Positions 15,821 through 24,430 of a DNA stretch of 44,977 nt are shown piece after piece. The position numbers and the translations under genes are program-made. Position 1 is the first letter of the stretch, and each line of letters begins with the position of its first letter. Location of the stretch: positions 1-44,977 of the forward strand of contig JAJPHV010000087.1 of assembly GCA_021325095.1 (NCBI GenBank), in the 5' to 3' direction. The notes beneath the pieces were generated by a model that did no database searches, had not been told where the DNA came from, and saw nothing but the letters and a program-made list of their open reading frames with translations. This stretch comes from Chloroflexota bacterium. GTDB lineage: Bacteria; Chloroflexota; Anaerolineae; Aggregatilineales; UBA2796.

Positions 15821-16846
15821 ATGTCCAATCCCACTATCTACGACGTTGCCAGGGCGGCTGGCGTTGGCGTCGGGACTGTATCTCGCGTTCTCAACAACAG
15901 CACGCGGGTCAGCCCGGAGACGCAGCAAAAAGTGCTGAGTGCCATTCGTGCGCTTGGCTTCCGGCGCAGCAAGGTTGCACGGCAGCTTTCAACGGGCATT
16001 CAGCACCGCAACATCGGCGTGATTCTGCCTTTTATCACCCATCCTTCGTTTGTGGAGCGGTTGCGCGGGGTCCAACTCGCGCTCCAGGATCAAGACAACG
16101 ATTTCAACCTTGTCCTGTATAACGTGACCGAGCCGGGCCGGTTCCACGAGCAGTTGCTGGCGATTGTCGAGCAAGCGGCAGTCGACGGCTTGCTTATCGC
16201 CACCTTAAATGTTTCGGACGAACAACGAGCGTTACTGGTCGAGGCCGGTATCCCATTTGTCACCTTGAGCGATGGGTGTACAGGGCAGTTGAACTGCATA
16301 AGCCCAGACAACATACGCGGTGGCTATATGGCAACTCAGCACCTGCTGGAACTTGGACACCGCCGCATTGCCTATGTGGGCGATGAATTTCCCAACATTT
16401 ACGGCTTTCCAACGAGCGAATTGCGTTACAGGGGGTACCTCGCCGCCCTGGAGGAATACGATGTACCCTTCCGTTCCGAATATGTTTGCCTGGGGCCACA
16501 TGGTGAAGACACGGCGCACCGGCTGACCGAAACTCTTTTAGCTCTGCCTGAGCCGCCCACAGCCATCTTTGCGATGTCCGACATTCAGGCAGTTGGGTGT
16601 ATCCTGGCTATCCGAGGGGCTGGACTGCGCGTGCCAGAAGATATTTCGGTGATTGGCTTTGACGATGTGCAGTTGAGTCGCTATATCGGCCTCACAACCA
16701 TTCGACAACATCTTGAACAAAGCGGTTATCTGGGCTTGCAGCTTTTGCTGAATATGCTTTCGACGCCTGACAATGTCGTACCCCGCCAGTTGCCACCATT
16801 GGAGCTGGTCCTGCGTGGTACGACACAACCTTATAAAAGTCTTTAG
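15821..16846 (+). CDS. LacI/GalR family transcriptional regulator
   Basis: A 341-residue regulator. Residues 4-25 are the classical helix-turn-helix (TIYDVARAAGVGVGTVSRVL), followed by hinge helix and the periplasmic-binding-like effector domain, with NIGVILPFITHPSF, GGYMATQHLLELGHRRIAYVG and PEDISVIGFDDVQLSRY as signature segments. The ATG at 15821 has GAGG about seven bases upstream and places the DNA-binding domain at the N-terminus; longer in-frame starts run through the promoter. It precedes a MalEFG-type importer and sucrose phosphorylase on the same strand, so it most likely senses sucrose or a related disaccharide and represses uptake (inference from neighbourhood). Confidence 0.93.
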   Translation: MSNPTIYDVARAAGVGVGTVSRVLNNSTRVSPETQQKVLSAIRALGFRRSKVARQLSTGIQHRNIGVILPFITHPSFVERLRGVQLALQDQDNDFNLVLYNVTEPGRFHEQLLAIVEQAAVDGLLIATLNVSDEQRALLVEAGIPFVTLSDGCTGQLNCISPDNIRGGYMATQHLLELGHRRIAYVGDEFPNIYGFPTSELRYRGYLAALEEYDVPFRSEYVCLGPHGEDTAHRLTETLLALPEPPTAIFAMSDIQAVGCILAIRGAGLRVPEDISVIGFDDVQLSRYIGLTTIRQHLEQSGYLGLQLLLNMLSTPDNVVPRQLPPLELVLRGTTQPYKSL

Positions 16847-16986
16847 GCTGCATGGTTTGCGGAGATGGCGTTATATCAACCAGAAAAGCATCAGACGGGT
16901 TCTGCATGATTGCTGTTGAGACCGTTTTTACAAAGAGAGCCAGCAGGCCAGAAAGGAGTTGATTTGAAACGTAAGGAGAAAGAGTG

Positions 16987-17010
16987 AGAGTCGGGCGGCA
17001 ACCCGACTCT
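16987..17010 (+). other. Leader hairpin before the sugar-binding-protein gene
   Basis: AGAGTCGGG (16987-16995) and CCCGACTCT (17002-17010) form a perfect nine-pair stem with a six-base loop, 46 bases before the ATG. No T-tract follows, so a 5' mRNA-stabilising or regulatory hairpin is more likely than a terminator. Confidence 0.6.
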
Positions 17011-17055
17011 ACCGGCACATTTCTGTACCTAAACCAACACGTAGGAGATTTTAGC

Positions 17056-18378
17056 ATGAAACGCAAGATCAATCTCATTCTTTCCGCCGTCGCCGTACTC
17101 GCAGTGCTCTCAATTGCCGCGCCGACGCCGAAGACAGTTGCGGCCCAGTCCGGTCCCACCTGCGGGACAGGGCCAGTGAAGCTCAATGCCTACTTCGAGA
17201 CCGGCTTTGATCTGCCCTTCAAGCTTTCCGAAGAGTTTACGAAGCAGTACCCAAACGTCACCTGGGACATCAAGCAGGATCAGTTCACGAACCTGATCAA
17301 CGCGACGCCGCGCCTGCTGTCTGGCGACAATCCGCCGGACCTCATCCGGCTGCCGACCATGGTCTCGTTCGCCAAGGAAGGGCTGCTCAAGAATCTGGAC
17401 GACTACGCCAAGGCGTTCGGCTGGGACAAGTGGCCGGTGCCTCAACTCGACCAGAATCGGGTCGCGCCTGACGGCACGCGCGGCTCCGGCTCGCTCTACG
17501 CGATGGGCCTCAACTACAGCCTGACGGGTGTCTTCTACAACAAGAAGCTCGCCACGCAGATCGGGATGAAAGAGCCGCCCAAGACGCTCGCCGAATTCGA
17601 GGACCTGCTGGCGAAGGCAAAGTCTGCCGGACTGCTGCCGATCATGGAATGGGGCAGCGCCAAGAGCGGCATGGGCCTGGCTTTCCCGCTGCAAGCGCTT
17701 ATGGCCTCCCTCGGCCCAACCCAGCCTATCAACGACTGGATCTTCCAGAAAAAAGGTGCCACGATTGACACGCCGGATAACCTGAAGGCTGCGCAACGCC
17801 TGGAGCAGTGGATCAAGAGCGGCTACTTCCCGCCCGATATTAACGCTATCGAGTACACCGACTCCAACGCCCGCTTCGTGAAAGGCGAGGGCGTGTTCAC
17901 GTTCAACGGCGACTGGGAGAACGCCAACTACGACAAGAACATGGCCGGCAACGTCGGTTTCTTCCTGATGCCACCAGCGGATGCCAAAAGTAGCCCAGCG
18001 GCTATGTCCGCCCCGTTGACCTTCGGCATCGCCGCCAAGGCCAAGAATGCGGACTGCGCCGCCTTCTTCTTCAACTGGGTTGCTACGAACCCGACCGCCC
18101 GGCAGATCGACGTCAGCGTCGGTGGGTCGAACCCCGGTGGCCCGGCAGATGCCAAGATGCCGACTGTCGCCGAAGGTTCGGTCACGAATGAGACACTCGC
18201 CGCCGGGGCTGTGATAGGCAAGGCGGGCACGGCGATGGACTTCATCGCCAACGCGACCAGCTCGATCTTCGCCCAGGGCTGGACGCCCGAACTTCAGAAG
18301 ATGGTCGGCGGCAAGCAAGACGCTGCCGGGCTGCTCAAGGCGGTTCAGGCCGAATATGAGAGGGAACTCACGCAGTAG
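17056..18378 (+). CDS. ABC transporter sugar-binding protein (sucrose cluster)
   Basis: A 440-residue family-1 extracellular solute-binding protein. The N-terminus has a Sec signal (KRKINLILSAVAVLAVLSIA) with likely cleavage after VAA (about residue 31); there is no lipobox cysteine, so attachment to the cell is not obvious. Typical segments are LSEEFTKQYPNVTW, the NPPDLIRLPT loop, LNYSLTGVFYNKKLATQIG and FNGDWENANYDKN. TAGGAG lies before the ATG. It is followed by two permeases and sucrose phosphorylase, which makes sucrose or a sucrose-like disaccharide its probable ligand. The binding pocket cannot be proved from sequence. Confidence 0.92.
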   Translation: MKRKINLILSAVAVLAVLSIAAPTPKTVAAQSGPTCGTGPVKLNAYFETGFDLPFKLSEEFTKQYPNVTWDIKQDQFTNLINATPRLLSGDNPPDLIRLPTMVSFAKEGLLKNLDDYAKAFGWDKWPVPQLDQNRVAPDGTRGSGSLYAMGLNYSLTGVFYNKKLATQIGMKEPPKTLAEFEDLLAKAKSAGLLPIMEWGSAKSGMGLAFPLQALMASLGPTQPINDWIFQKKGATIDTPDNLKAAQRLEQWIKSGYFPPDINAIEYTDSNARFVKGEGVFTFNGDWENANYDKNMAGNVGFFLMPPADAKSSPAAMSAPLTFGIAAKAKNADCAAFFFNWVATNPTARQIDVSVGGSNPGGPADAKMPTVAEGSVTNETLAAGAVIGKAGTAMDFIANATSSIFAQGWTPELQKMVGGKQDAAGLLKAVQAEYERELTQ

Positions 18379-18397
18379 TCACAAAAGCCGCAGCACG

Positions 18398-19372
18398 ATG
18401 CCTGCGCAATCCAGATCAACGGCAAAGGCAGAATTAACATTGACATCAGCCCATCGCGCCATGCCCCTGGTATCCTCCTGGCGGATCAACCCCGGCAAGG
18501 TGATCCGCCGGGAGACCCTGATCGGCTGGATTTTCGTCCTGCCCGCCCTGCTCATGTATGCAGTGTTCGTGCTCGTGCCCTTCCTGTTGACTTTCGTGTA
18601 CTCCTTCTACCGCTGGACCGGTGTCGGTGCGGCGACCTGGGTCGGGCTGAAGAACTACGTGACAGTCTTCGAGGTTCCCGACCTGCTGGGGACGATCATT
18701 AATGCGTTCTGGCTGGTCGTGTTCTTCAGCTTCATTCCGGTGGGTCTCGGCCTGGTCGTCGCCAGCGTGATCCACCGCGTGGCGACCGGGCGGCTCGGCG
18801 CGGTTGCCCGGACAATTCTGTTCCTGCCGCAGGTCATACCGCTCGTGGCCGCCGGTATCATCTGGGGCTGGCTGCTGGCCCTCCCTGGCTTGATCAACCA
18901 GATTCTCAGAGCTATCGGCCTCGGCGCGATTACCCGTGCCTGGCTCGGCGACTTCGACTGGGCGCTGCCCGCCGTCGGACTCATTGGGATCTGGGTCTTG
19001 CTCGGATTCTGCACCGTGCTGCTGCTGACCGGCATGACGAAGGTTGACGCAGCCCTCTATGAGTCGGCGCGGATCGATGGTGCAGGCTGGTTCAGGGAAT
19101 TCATCTCGATCACCGTCCCGCTGCTCCGATACGAGATCGGTGTGTGCCTGACCGTCACGGTGATCGCCGCGCTGGCCGCGTTTGATATTGTGTACGTCTC
19201 GACGGCTGGCGGGCCGGGCAACGCCACGGCAGTGCCTGGCATCCAGATCTACATCCTGGCGTTCACCCAGCGGCAGATCGGTCTGGCCTCTGCCCTGGCT
19301 GTCATGCTCATGATCCTGGTCGTCGTCGTCATCGTCCCGATCCAGTGGCTGACCAGGGAAGTCAAGCAATGA
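18398..19372 (+). CDS. ABC sugar transporter permease, MalF-type
   Basis: A polytopic permease of about 324 residues with six main membrane helices; the first follows RRETLIGWIFVLPALLMYA. The EAA loop that contacts the ATPase is YESARIDGAGWFREFISITV. The start is uncertain: ATG 18398 is used, 19 bases after the binding-protein stop; ATG 18461 is a shorter alternative, and neither has a strong ribosome-binding site. Its last bases overlap the next permease start (ATGA), showing translational coupling. It forms the membrane channel with that permease. No ATPase gene is in the cluster, so a shared MsmK/MsmX-like ATPase encoded elsewhere is expected. Confidence 0.9.
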   Translation: MPAQSRSTAKAELTLTSAHRAMPLVSSWRINPGKVIRRETLIGWIFVLPALLMYAVFVLVPFLLTFVYSFYRWTGVGAATWVGLKNYVTVFEVPDLLGTIINAFWLVVFFSFIPVGLGLVVASVIHRVATGRLGAVARTILFLPQVIPLVAAGIIWGWLLALPGLINQILRAIGLGAITRAWLGDFDWALPAVGLIGIWVLLGFCTVLLLTGMTKVDAALYESARIDGAGWFREFISITVPLLRYEIGVCLTVTVIAALAAFDIVYVSTAGGPGNATAVPGIQIYILAFTQRQIGLASALAVMLMILVVVVIVPIQWLTREVKQ

Positions 19373-20193
19373 GCGTCAGTCGCGTCGAACTCTGGTCAGG
19401 CCGGGCACTCCTTGTGGCGTTGATGGCGTTCACCATCCTGCCTTTCATCAGCATCTTCACGACCGCACTGCATCCATCGGGGACGGTGCCCAGCGGGCTG
19501 GAATGGCCCGCGGAGCCGCAATGGAGCAACTTCGTGGAAGCGTTCAAGGTGGCGAACATGACCACGCTGCTGGCCTCGAGCGCGTTCATCGTCCTCGCCG
19601 TCGTGCCGGTGTCCCTGGTCATCTCGACGATGGCCGGGTTCGCCATCGGCCTCCTGCGCATCCGCGGCGCCAATGTGCTGCTCTTTCTGTTCGTGTTCGG
19701 GCTGACGCTCCCGTTCCCGGGGATCATCATCCCCATTTACTTCCTGGAGCGAGCGATAGGGATCTACAACACCCGGCTCGCCATCGTGCTGCCGCTGATC
19801 GCCTTGTATATGCCCTTCGCCGTGTTCTGGATGCGCGCCCATTTTGTCAACATGCCGTCCGAGATCTCGGAGGCAGCCCGCGTCGATGGCGCGACGACCT
19901 GGGGCCTGTTCTGGCGTATCCATGTGCCGCTCGCCCGCGCGCCGCTTGCGTCACTCGGAATCCTGATGTCGATCTGGACCTGGAACCAGTTTCTCCTGGC
20001 GCTAGTGCTCGTCGAGGACCCGACGCAACGCACGATGGCCGGAGCGCTCGGCGCATTCCAGGGTCACTACGCGACCGACATCCCCCTGCTGTGCGCGGGC
20101 ACGATCCTGATCCTGTTACCCACTCTCGTCCTCTTCGTGCTGTTCCAGCGCCAGATCATTACGGCCCTGCTCCAAGGCTCGATCAAGGGCTGA
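19369..20193 (+). CDS. ABC sugar transporter permease, MalG-type
   Basis: A 274-residue permease with six membrane helices. The EAA motif is PSEISEAARVDGATTWGLFW, followed by the last two helices and ALLQGSIKG, the usual C-terminus of MalG/CUT1 partners. Its ATG overlaps the stop of the MalF-type gene (ATGA at 19369-19372). It completes the sucrose-cluster import channel and lies 24 bases before sucrose phosphorylase. Confidence 0.94.
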   Translation: MSVSRVELWSGRALLVALMAFTILPFISIFTTALHPSGTVPSGLEWPAEPQWSNFVEAFKVANMTTLLASSAFIVLAVVPVSLVISTMAGFAIGLLRIRGANVLLFLFVFGLTLPFPGIIIPIYFLERAIGIYNTRLAIVLPLIALYMPFAVFWMRAHFVNMPSEISEAARVDGATTWGLFWRIHVPLARAPLASLGILMSIWTWNQFLLALVLVEDPTQRTMAGALGAFQGHYATDIPLLCAGTILILLPTLVLFVLFQRQIITALLQGSIKG

Positions 20194-20217
20194 GCCGATC
20201 AACCTAAGGGCAGTTCG

Positions 20218-21753
20218 ATGCGCAATTGCGTTCACCTCGTGACCTACGCTGATCGCTTTGGTGGCAACCGTCTGGAAGACCTGGAGCGCTTACTGGCTGG
20301 CCCGCTCAAGGGCATCTTTGAGGGTGTCCATATCCTGCCGTTCTTTTATCCAGTTGATGGCGCTGATGCAGGGTTCGACCCAATCGACCATTTAACTGTT
20401 GATCCGCGTATTGGAACGTGGGACAACATCCAGGCTCTGAGCAGCAGGCTTGAAATTACAGCCGATCTGATCGTCAATCACATTTCCAGCCAATCGCGCC
20501 CATTTCAGGATTTTCTCAAGAACGGCAGCCAATCGCCATACAGCGGAATGTTCCTGACTTTTGGCAGCGTGTTTGCTCATGGCGCAACCGAAGAAGACTT
20601 GCTGCGCATTTATCGTCCGCGTCCCGGGTTGCCATTCACCACAATCACATCTGCCAACGGACAGAAATTTATCCTGTGGACAACCTTCACGAGTCAGCAG
20701 ATAGACCTCAATGTACGGCATCCTCAGGGTGAGGCGTACTGGAAATCGATCCTGCAACGATTTCAGGAACACGGGATCAAGACGATTCGGCTCGATGCGG
20801 CAGGGTACGCCATCAAGAAAGCCGGGACAAGCTGCTTTATGATCCCCGAGACGTTCGATTTCATTGATGAGCTAACCAACTATGCAAAATCACTCGGGCT
20901 TGAAGTTCTGGTCGAAATTCACGCTTATTACCGCCAACAGATCGCGATTGCACGTCGGGTAGACCGCGTCTATGACTTTGCGCTGCCCCCGCTCATCCTA
21001 CACGCGCTCTTCAATAAAACAGCGCGCTACCTGAAGCAGTGGTTAGCCATCAGCCCACGCAATGCCGTGACGGTGCTCGATACGCACGATGGCATCGGCG
21101 TGATCGACATTGGCGCAGCGGCCAATGATCCGGAAGCGCCGGGTTTAATTCCTCCCGACGACCTGGCAGCGCTCGTGGAAACCATTCACGAAAAAAGCGC
21201 CGGCCAGAGCCGCCAGGCAACCGGCACTGCCGCTTCCAACCTGGATCTGTATCAGGTCAACTGCACCTATTACGACGCGCTCGGCAGACAGGACAGTGAC
21301 TACCTGATCGCCCGCGCTATACAGTTCTTTGCGCCGGGCATTCCGCAGATCTACTACGTCGGCTTGCTGGCGGGCACCAATGACATGAAATTGCTGGAAG
21401 AAACAAAGGTCGGGCGGGACATCAACCGTCACTTCTACAGTTGGGACGAAGTGCAAGACGCCCTTGCCAAACCGGTTGTACAGGACCTGCTGAAGCTGAT
21501 CCGATTTCGCAATGACCATCCGGCCTTTCAGGGGACGTTTTCGCTGCTGGAGTCTGCTGATCAGGTGTTGGCGATCCGTTGGGACAATGCTGAAGCGTGG
21601 GCACAGCTAACGGTTGATTTTGCGGAATCGGCGCTAGACATTTGTTACGTGGAAGCCGGAGTCGAGAAGCGTCTCGACTTTAGCACGGAGAGGTCTGGTT
21701 CTTCGCAGTCTGGCGCATCGGGATCGAACTTGCCCTACTTCTACGGCCCATAG
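20218..21753 (+). CDS. gtfA: Sucrose phosphorylase (GH13 subfamily 18)
   Basis: A 511-residue cytosolic enzyme that splits sucrose with phosphate into glucose-1-phosphate and fructose. It follows the known Bifidobacterium enzyme along its length: LVTYADRFGGN, GVHILPFFYPVDGADAGFDP, NHISSQSRPFQDFL, YRPRPGLPFT, nucleophile D193 in IRLDAAGY, acid/base E233 in VLVEIHAYY and transition-state D291 (or D288) in VLDTHDGIGVIDIG. The GTSCFM and ATGTAASNLDLYQ segments point to sucrose phosphorylase rather than glucosylglycerate or sucrose-6-phosphate phosphorylases, though substrate switching inside GH13_18 is possible. Glucose-1-phosphate made here could feed the glgC step encoded 10 kb away. Only a weak ribosome-binding site (AAGGGCAG) precedes the ATG. 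Confidence 0.92.
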   Translation: MRNCVHLVTYADRFGGNRLEDLERLLAGPLKGIFEGVHILPFFYPVDGADAGFDPIDHLTVDPRIGTWDNIQALSSRLEITADLIVNHISSQSRPFQDFLKNGSQSPYSGMFLTFGSVFAHGATEEDLLRIYRPRPGLPFTTITSANGQKFILWTTFTSQQIDLNVRHPQGEAYWKSILQRFQEHGIKTIRLDAAGYAIKKAGTSCFMIPETFDFIDELTNYAKSLGLEVLVEIHAYYRQQIAIARRVDRVYDFALPPLILHALFNKTARYLKQWLAISPRNAVTVLDTHDGIGVIDIGAAANDPEAPGLIPPDDLAALVETIHEKSAGQSRQATGTAASNLDLYQVNCTYYDALGRQDSDYLIARAIQFFAPGIPQIYYVGLLAGTNDMKLLEETKVGRDINRHFYSWDEVQDALAKPVVQDLLKLIRFRNDHPAFQGTFSLLESADQVLAIRWDNAEAWAQLTVDFAESALDICYVEAGVEKRLDFSTERSGSSQSGASGSNLPYFYGP

Positions 21754-21782
21754 GCTGCGCAGCTTATAGCCAGGTGGTAGCC

Positions 21783-21969
21783 ATGTATATTCCACTGGGC
21801 GGGAATTGGCTCAATATGGTCGAATCCGTTGCCGCTCATTGGAATACCCAACCAACGCCGTTTATCTGGGCAGGTAAGCGCAAAGCCTGACGAGACCGGG
21901 CTGCACTCAAACGTCATCGGTTTGGCGCTTCTGGCGTTGCCACCATCCGTCCACCGCGCCATCGATTCT
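21783..21969 (+). pseudogene. Remnant of an IS630-type transposase C-terminus
   Basis: One frame reads YIPLGGNWLNMVESV, then directly AAHWNTQPTPFIWAGKRKA, a stop codon, then RDRAALKRHRFGASGVAT. IS630-group transposases end with SWLNMxE, a spacer of about 40 residues, WNxxPTPFxWGGKRAxRR and RRHxLGGSGAxT. So the two conserved blocks are here fused by an internal deletion and broken by an in-frame stop. The N-terminal catalytic part and terminal repeats are not visible. It lies between the sucrose phosphorylase gene and the convergent ornithine-cyclodeaminase-like gene. Confidence 0.7.
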
Positions 21970-21997
21970 TATCCCGTTGTGCGTGGCAACCGTCCCG

Positions 21998-22966
21998 CTA
22001 GACGTTGACGACCACGCCCAGGTTCTGTGCCTCGGCCACAGTGACCACGCGGGCCGCGACGGCTGCGTCCTGCACGGCATTGCCCACCGATTTGAAAAAC
22101 GTGATCTCGCGGTCATTGGTCCGCCCTGGCTTCAGCCCGGCAGCGATTTCCCCAATTTCCGCATAGATTGACGCTTCAGTCAGCAAGCCTTTGCCCATCG
22201 GGATCAGGATGTCGCCCGCCTCGGCCAGGCAGCCTTCACGCGAATCGACAACGATGCGTGCCTGAGTCACCACATCGGCAGCCACTTCCTGCATGGCCGG
22301 AGTGTACGAGCCGATGCCGTTGATATGGGCGCCGGGAGACACGTACTCGGCCCGAATGACGGGCGTGCTGGACGTGGTGGCGGCGACCAGCACGTCCGCG
22401 CCGCGCAGCGCCTCGGCAGCGCTGGCGGCGGCCCGAACGGTCAGGCTCGGATAGCGGGCGGCCAGTTCCGCTGCACAGTCATGCGCGCCGCGCCGTGAGT
22501 AGATGCGGATTTCCCGGATAGGCCGGACGGCGCAGATGGCCTCGATCTGCGTGCGAGCCTGCGTGCCCGCGCCGATCACGCCTAGGATCGTCGCGTCGGG
22601 TCGGGCCAGCAAGTCCGTTGCCAGGCCTGACCCGGCCCCGGTGCGGAGCGCAGTCAGGTACGTGCCGTCCACCAGGGCACGCGCCTGTCCGGACTCGGCG
22701 TCGAGGACGAGGACGTTGGCCTGGACGATGGGCAGGCCGAACCGGGCGTTGTTGGGATACACAGACACGACCTTGACCGCGCTGAACGGTGCACCATCGA
22801 TGTAGGCGGGCATGAACAGGTTTGTGCCGTTCGGCGTCGGAAGGGCTGTGCGGAGCGGGACATGCGCCCGGTTCGTGGAGAGTGCCGTGAATGCCTCTCG
22901 CATAGCCTCGATAGCCTGCGGCATGGTGATCGCGGCCCGCACGTCGTTGGCAGAAAGGATTCGCAT
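21998..22966 (-). CDS. Ornithine cyclodeaminase / mu-crystallin family protein
   Basis: A 322-residue NAD(P)-dependent enzyme. The N-terminal half contains [19 protein letters not shown] and [16 protein letters not shown] with the conserved active-site lysine. The Rossmann motif is [16 protein letters not shown], followed by [10 protein letters not shown] and [13 protein letters not shown]. Family members include ornithine cyclodeaminase, alanine dehydrogenase of archaea, ketimine reductase and SbnB-type synthases, and the specific reaction cannot be fixed from sequence. The ATG at 22966 follows AGAGGACGT; an earlier in-frame start at 23020 adds a basic, unconserved tail. It is a single gene. 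Confidence 0.88.
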   Translation of the reverse strand: MRILSANDVRAAITMPQAIEAMREAFTALSTNRAHVPLRTALPTPNGTNLFMPAYIDGAPFSAVKVVSVYPNNARFGLPIVQANVLVLDAESGQARALVDGTYLTALRTGAGSGLATDLLARPDATILGVIGAGTQARTQIEAICAVRPIREIRIYSRRGAHDCAAELAARYPSLTVRAAASAAEALRGADVLVAATTSSTPVIRAEYVSPGAHINGIGSYTPAMQEVAADVVTQARIVVDSREGCLAEAGDILIPMGKGLLTEASIYAEIGEIAAGLKPGRTNDREITFFKSVGNAVQDAAVAARVVTVAEAQNLGVVVNV

Positions 22967-23063
22967 ACGTCCTCTTTTCATGACCTTTTTCGTGATCTCA
23001 CTCCCAGGCCCTTTCCGCAAGCAGGGAGGCAGAATGGGGTGGCTCTGGATAGGGGCGGAGCTG

Positions 23064-24305
23064 CTAGTTGCTGCGCGGCGTTGCCGTCCGTATCAACTGG
23101 TCATACAGGTCGCTGTAACGCTGGATGATGTCGGCGTAGGTCGGGGCATTGCCGGGGCCGTTGTAGATGTTGGCAAAGGTGAGGTAATCCCGGCGCTGCA
23201 AGGCTTGGATGGCGGGCGAATTGGGATTCATGCCCTTCACGTAGTCGAAGAGCGCGATGATCTGCGCCGGCGCGCTGCGCGCGAACTGGTAGAACATGCG
23301 CTGCACGGTGTCGTAACCGATCCGGCGATAATTGAAGCCCACGACCTGCGACGCGCCCATGCTCACGCTGAACAGCGCCGCCGTGTCGTCCAGGGCGCGA
23401 GCCGTCGTCAGGGCCTGCCATTCCAGGTCCTGGTTGCCGTGAAAGCTCAACCAGGGACTCTTGTCGTCGCGCCGCCACAGATGGCCCTTCCAGGCATTGG
23501 CGGGCGAACTGGTGTCGAAGGCGAAAAAGCGATTGAAAGTATCCGGGTGCTGCTGGCCCCAATACTGGTAAAAAAGGTGATTTTCAAAGCGGATGATCAG
23601 GCGGCCCTCCGGCCCGAAGCCGCTGCCGCCGCTTTCCGCCGCGACCACTGCCACGACAGTGCTGGTCGGAATCTTGAGCAGGTCGGCCAGTTTGCCGATC
23701 AGCCCGCCGTAGCTGTTCCAGGCGCGGGCCACCGCCGCCGCCGAGGCATTGGCTGCCTGCGTGGGGATGAGGCGGGTCGGCACGAGGTCGAGCGTCAGTA
23801 AGTCTTCCTGTTCGATCAGGAAGCCCGTCGAGGGCTTGGTGGTGGTCAGGTCTACGTACTGTGCGGCGACGTAGCCTTCGCCCGTTCCGACCCGGACTTT
23901 GATCCAGTCGCCCTGGATGCTGATGACGTTGAAGACCGCGCCCTGGTTTACGGTCAGCAGAATCTCGAAACTGGTTCCCGGCCCGGTGCGCACGTTCAAG
24001 CTCTGCGCCTTAACTTCGCAACGGCCCAGGCTGGCGGGCGTGGGGGCCGGTGCGGGCGGCTTGGAATCGGTGACGCTGCCTGTGTTGGCGACGACGGGCT
24101 TGGAGTCGGACAGCACGACGTAGAACTTGGAAACGAAACCCTGTGCTGTGCCGCCATCGACGCGAACTTGCAGCCAATCAAAGCCGGTGTCTTTCAGAAT
24201 GTCCAGTACCGTGCCGCGTGCCAGTTGAGTCAGCACACGGGCGGAGGTATTCGGCGCTTCGCGCAGGTTCAATTTATCGGCACTGACAATGCCATATTTT
24301 GCCAT
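23064..24305 (-). CDS. SH3b-SH3b N-acetylmuramidase
   Basis: A 413-residue protein with two bacterial SH3 domains (about 1-70: LNLREAPNTSARVLTQL; about 95-160: LNVRTGPGTSFEILLTV), a Pro-rich linker between them, then a C-terminal N-acetylmuramidase domain (about 215-405; DUF3380/PF11860-like). The catalytic glutamate is probably in VVAAESGG or LIIRFENHLF, and the fold signature VSMGASQVVGFNYRRIGYD follows. No signal peptide or membrane helix is seen: the protein begins MAKYGIVSADKLNL. That is typical of phage-type endolysins and some toxins, yet no phage gene is nearby. AAGGTGG lies before the ATG, and a promoter is present upstream. It is divergent from the PBP gene. Confidence 0.85.
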   Translation of the reverse strand: MAKYGIVSADKLNLREAPNTSARVLTQLARGTVLDILKDTGFDWLQVRVDGGTAQGFVSKFYVVLSDSKPVVANTGSVTDSKPPAPAPTPASLGRCEVKAQSLNVRTGPGTSFEILLTVNQGAVFNVISIQGDWIKVRVGTGEGYVAAQYVDLTTTKPSTGFLIEQEDLLTLDLVPTRLIPTQAANASAAAVARAWNSYGGLIGKLADLLKIPTSTVVAVVAAESGGSGFGPEGRLIIRFENHLFYQYWGQQHPDTFNRFFAFDTSSPANAWKGHLWRRDDKSPWLSFHGNQDLEWQALTTARALDDTAALFSVSMGASQVVGFNYRRIGYDTVQRMFYQFARSAPAQIIALFDYVKGMNPNSPAIQALQRRDYLTFANIYNGPGNAPTYADIIQRYSDLYDQLIRTATPRSN

Positions 24306-24351
24306 GACCACCTTCTCGTGGCGTGCCCTGGAAAACGAGGTCGTGTCTTCT

Positions 24352-24380
24352 ATTGAAAGTGGATTGGCGCGATTTGTCAA
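24352..24380 (-). promoter_or_regulatory. Promoter of the SH3b-muramidase gene
   Basis: On the minus strand, TTGACA (24375-24380) and TTCAAT (24352-24357) are 17 bases apart: a perfect -35 with a four-of-six -10. It lies about 47 bases before the ATG. Confidence 0.65.
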
Positions 24381-24400
24381 ACGTTTGCTACGCGACGTTG

Positions 24401-24406
24401 TATAAT
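24401..24406 (+). promoter_or_regulatory. Likely -10 box of the PBP gene
   Basis: A perfect TATAAT 24 bases before the ATG at 24431, preceded by TTG. No well-spaced -35 is present (TTGTCA lies 21 bases upstream), so the site may depend on the extended context. It gives a very short leader. Confidence 0.5.
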
Positions 24407-24430
24407 GTGGCGTCAACGTTGGATTAGCTG

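Noticed and set aside
17110..18318. Long open frame opposite the sugar-binding-protein gene (402 residues)
   Set aside because: Arg/Val/Gly-rich, lacks domains, and lies fully antisense to a clear solute-binding protein; an effect of GC-rich third positions.
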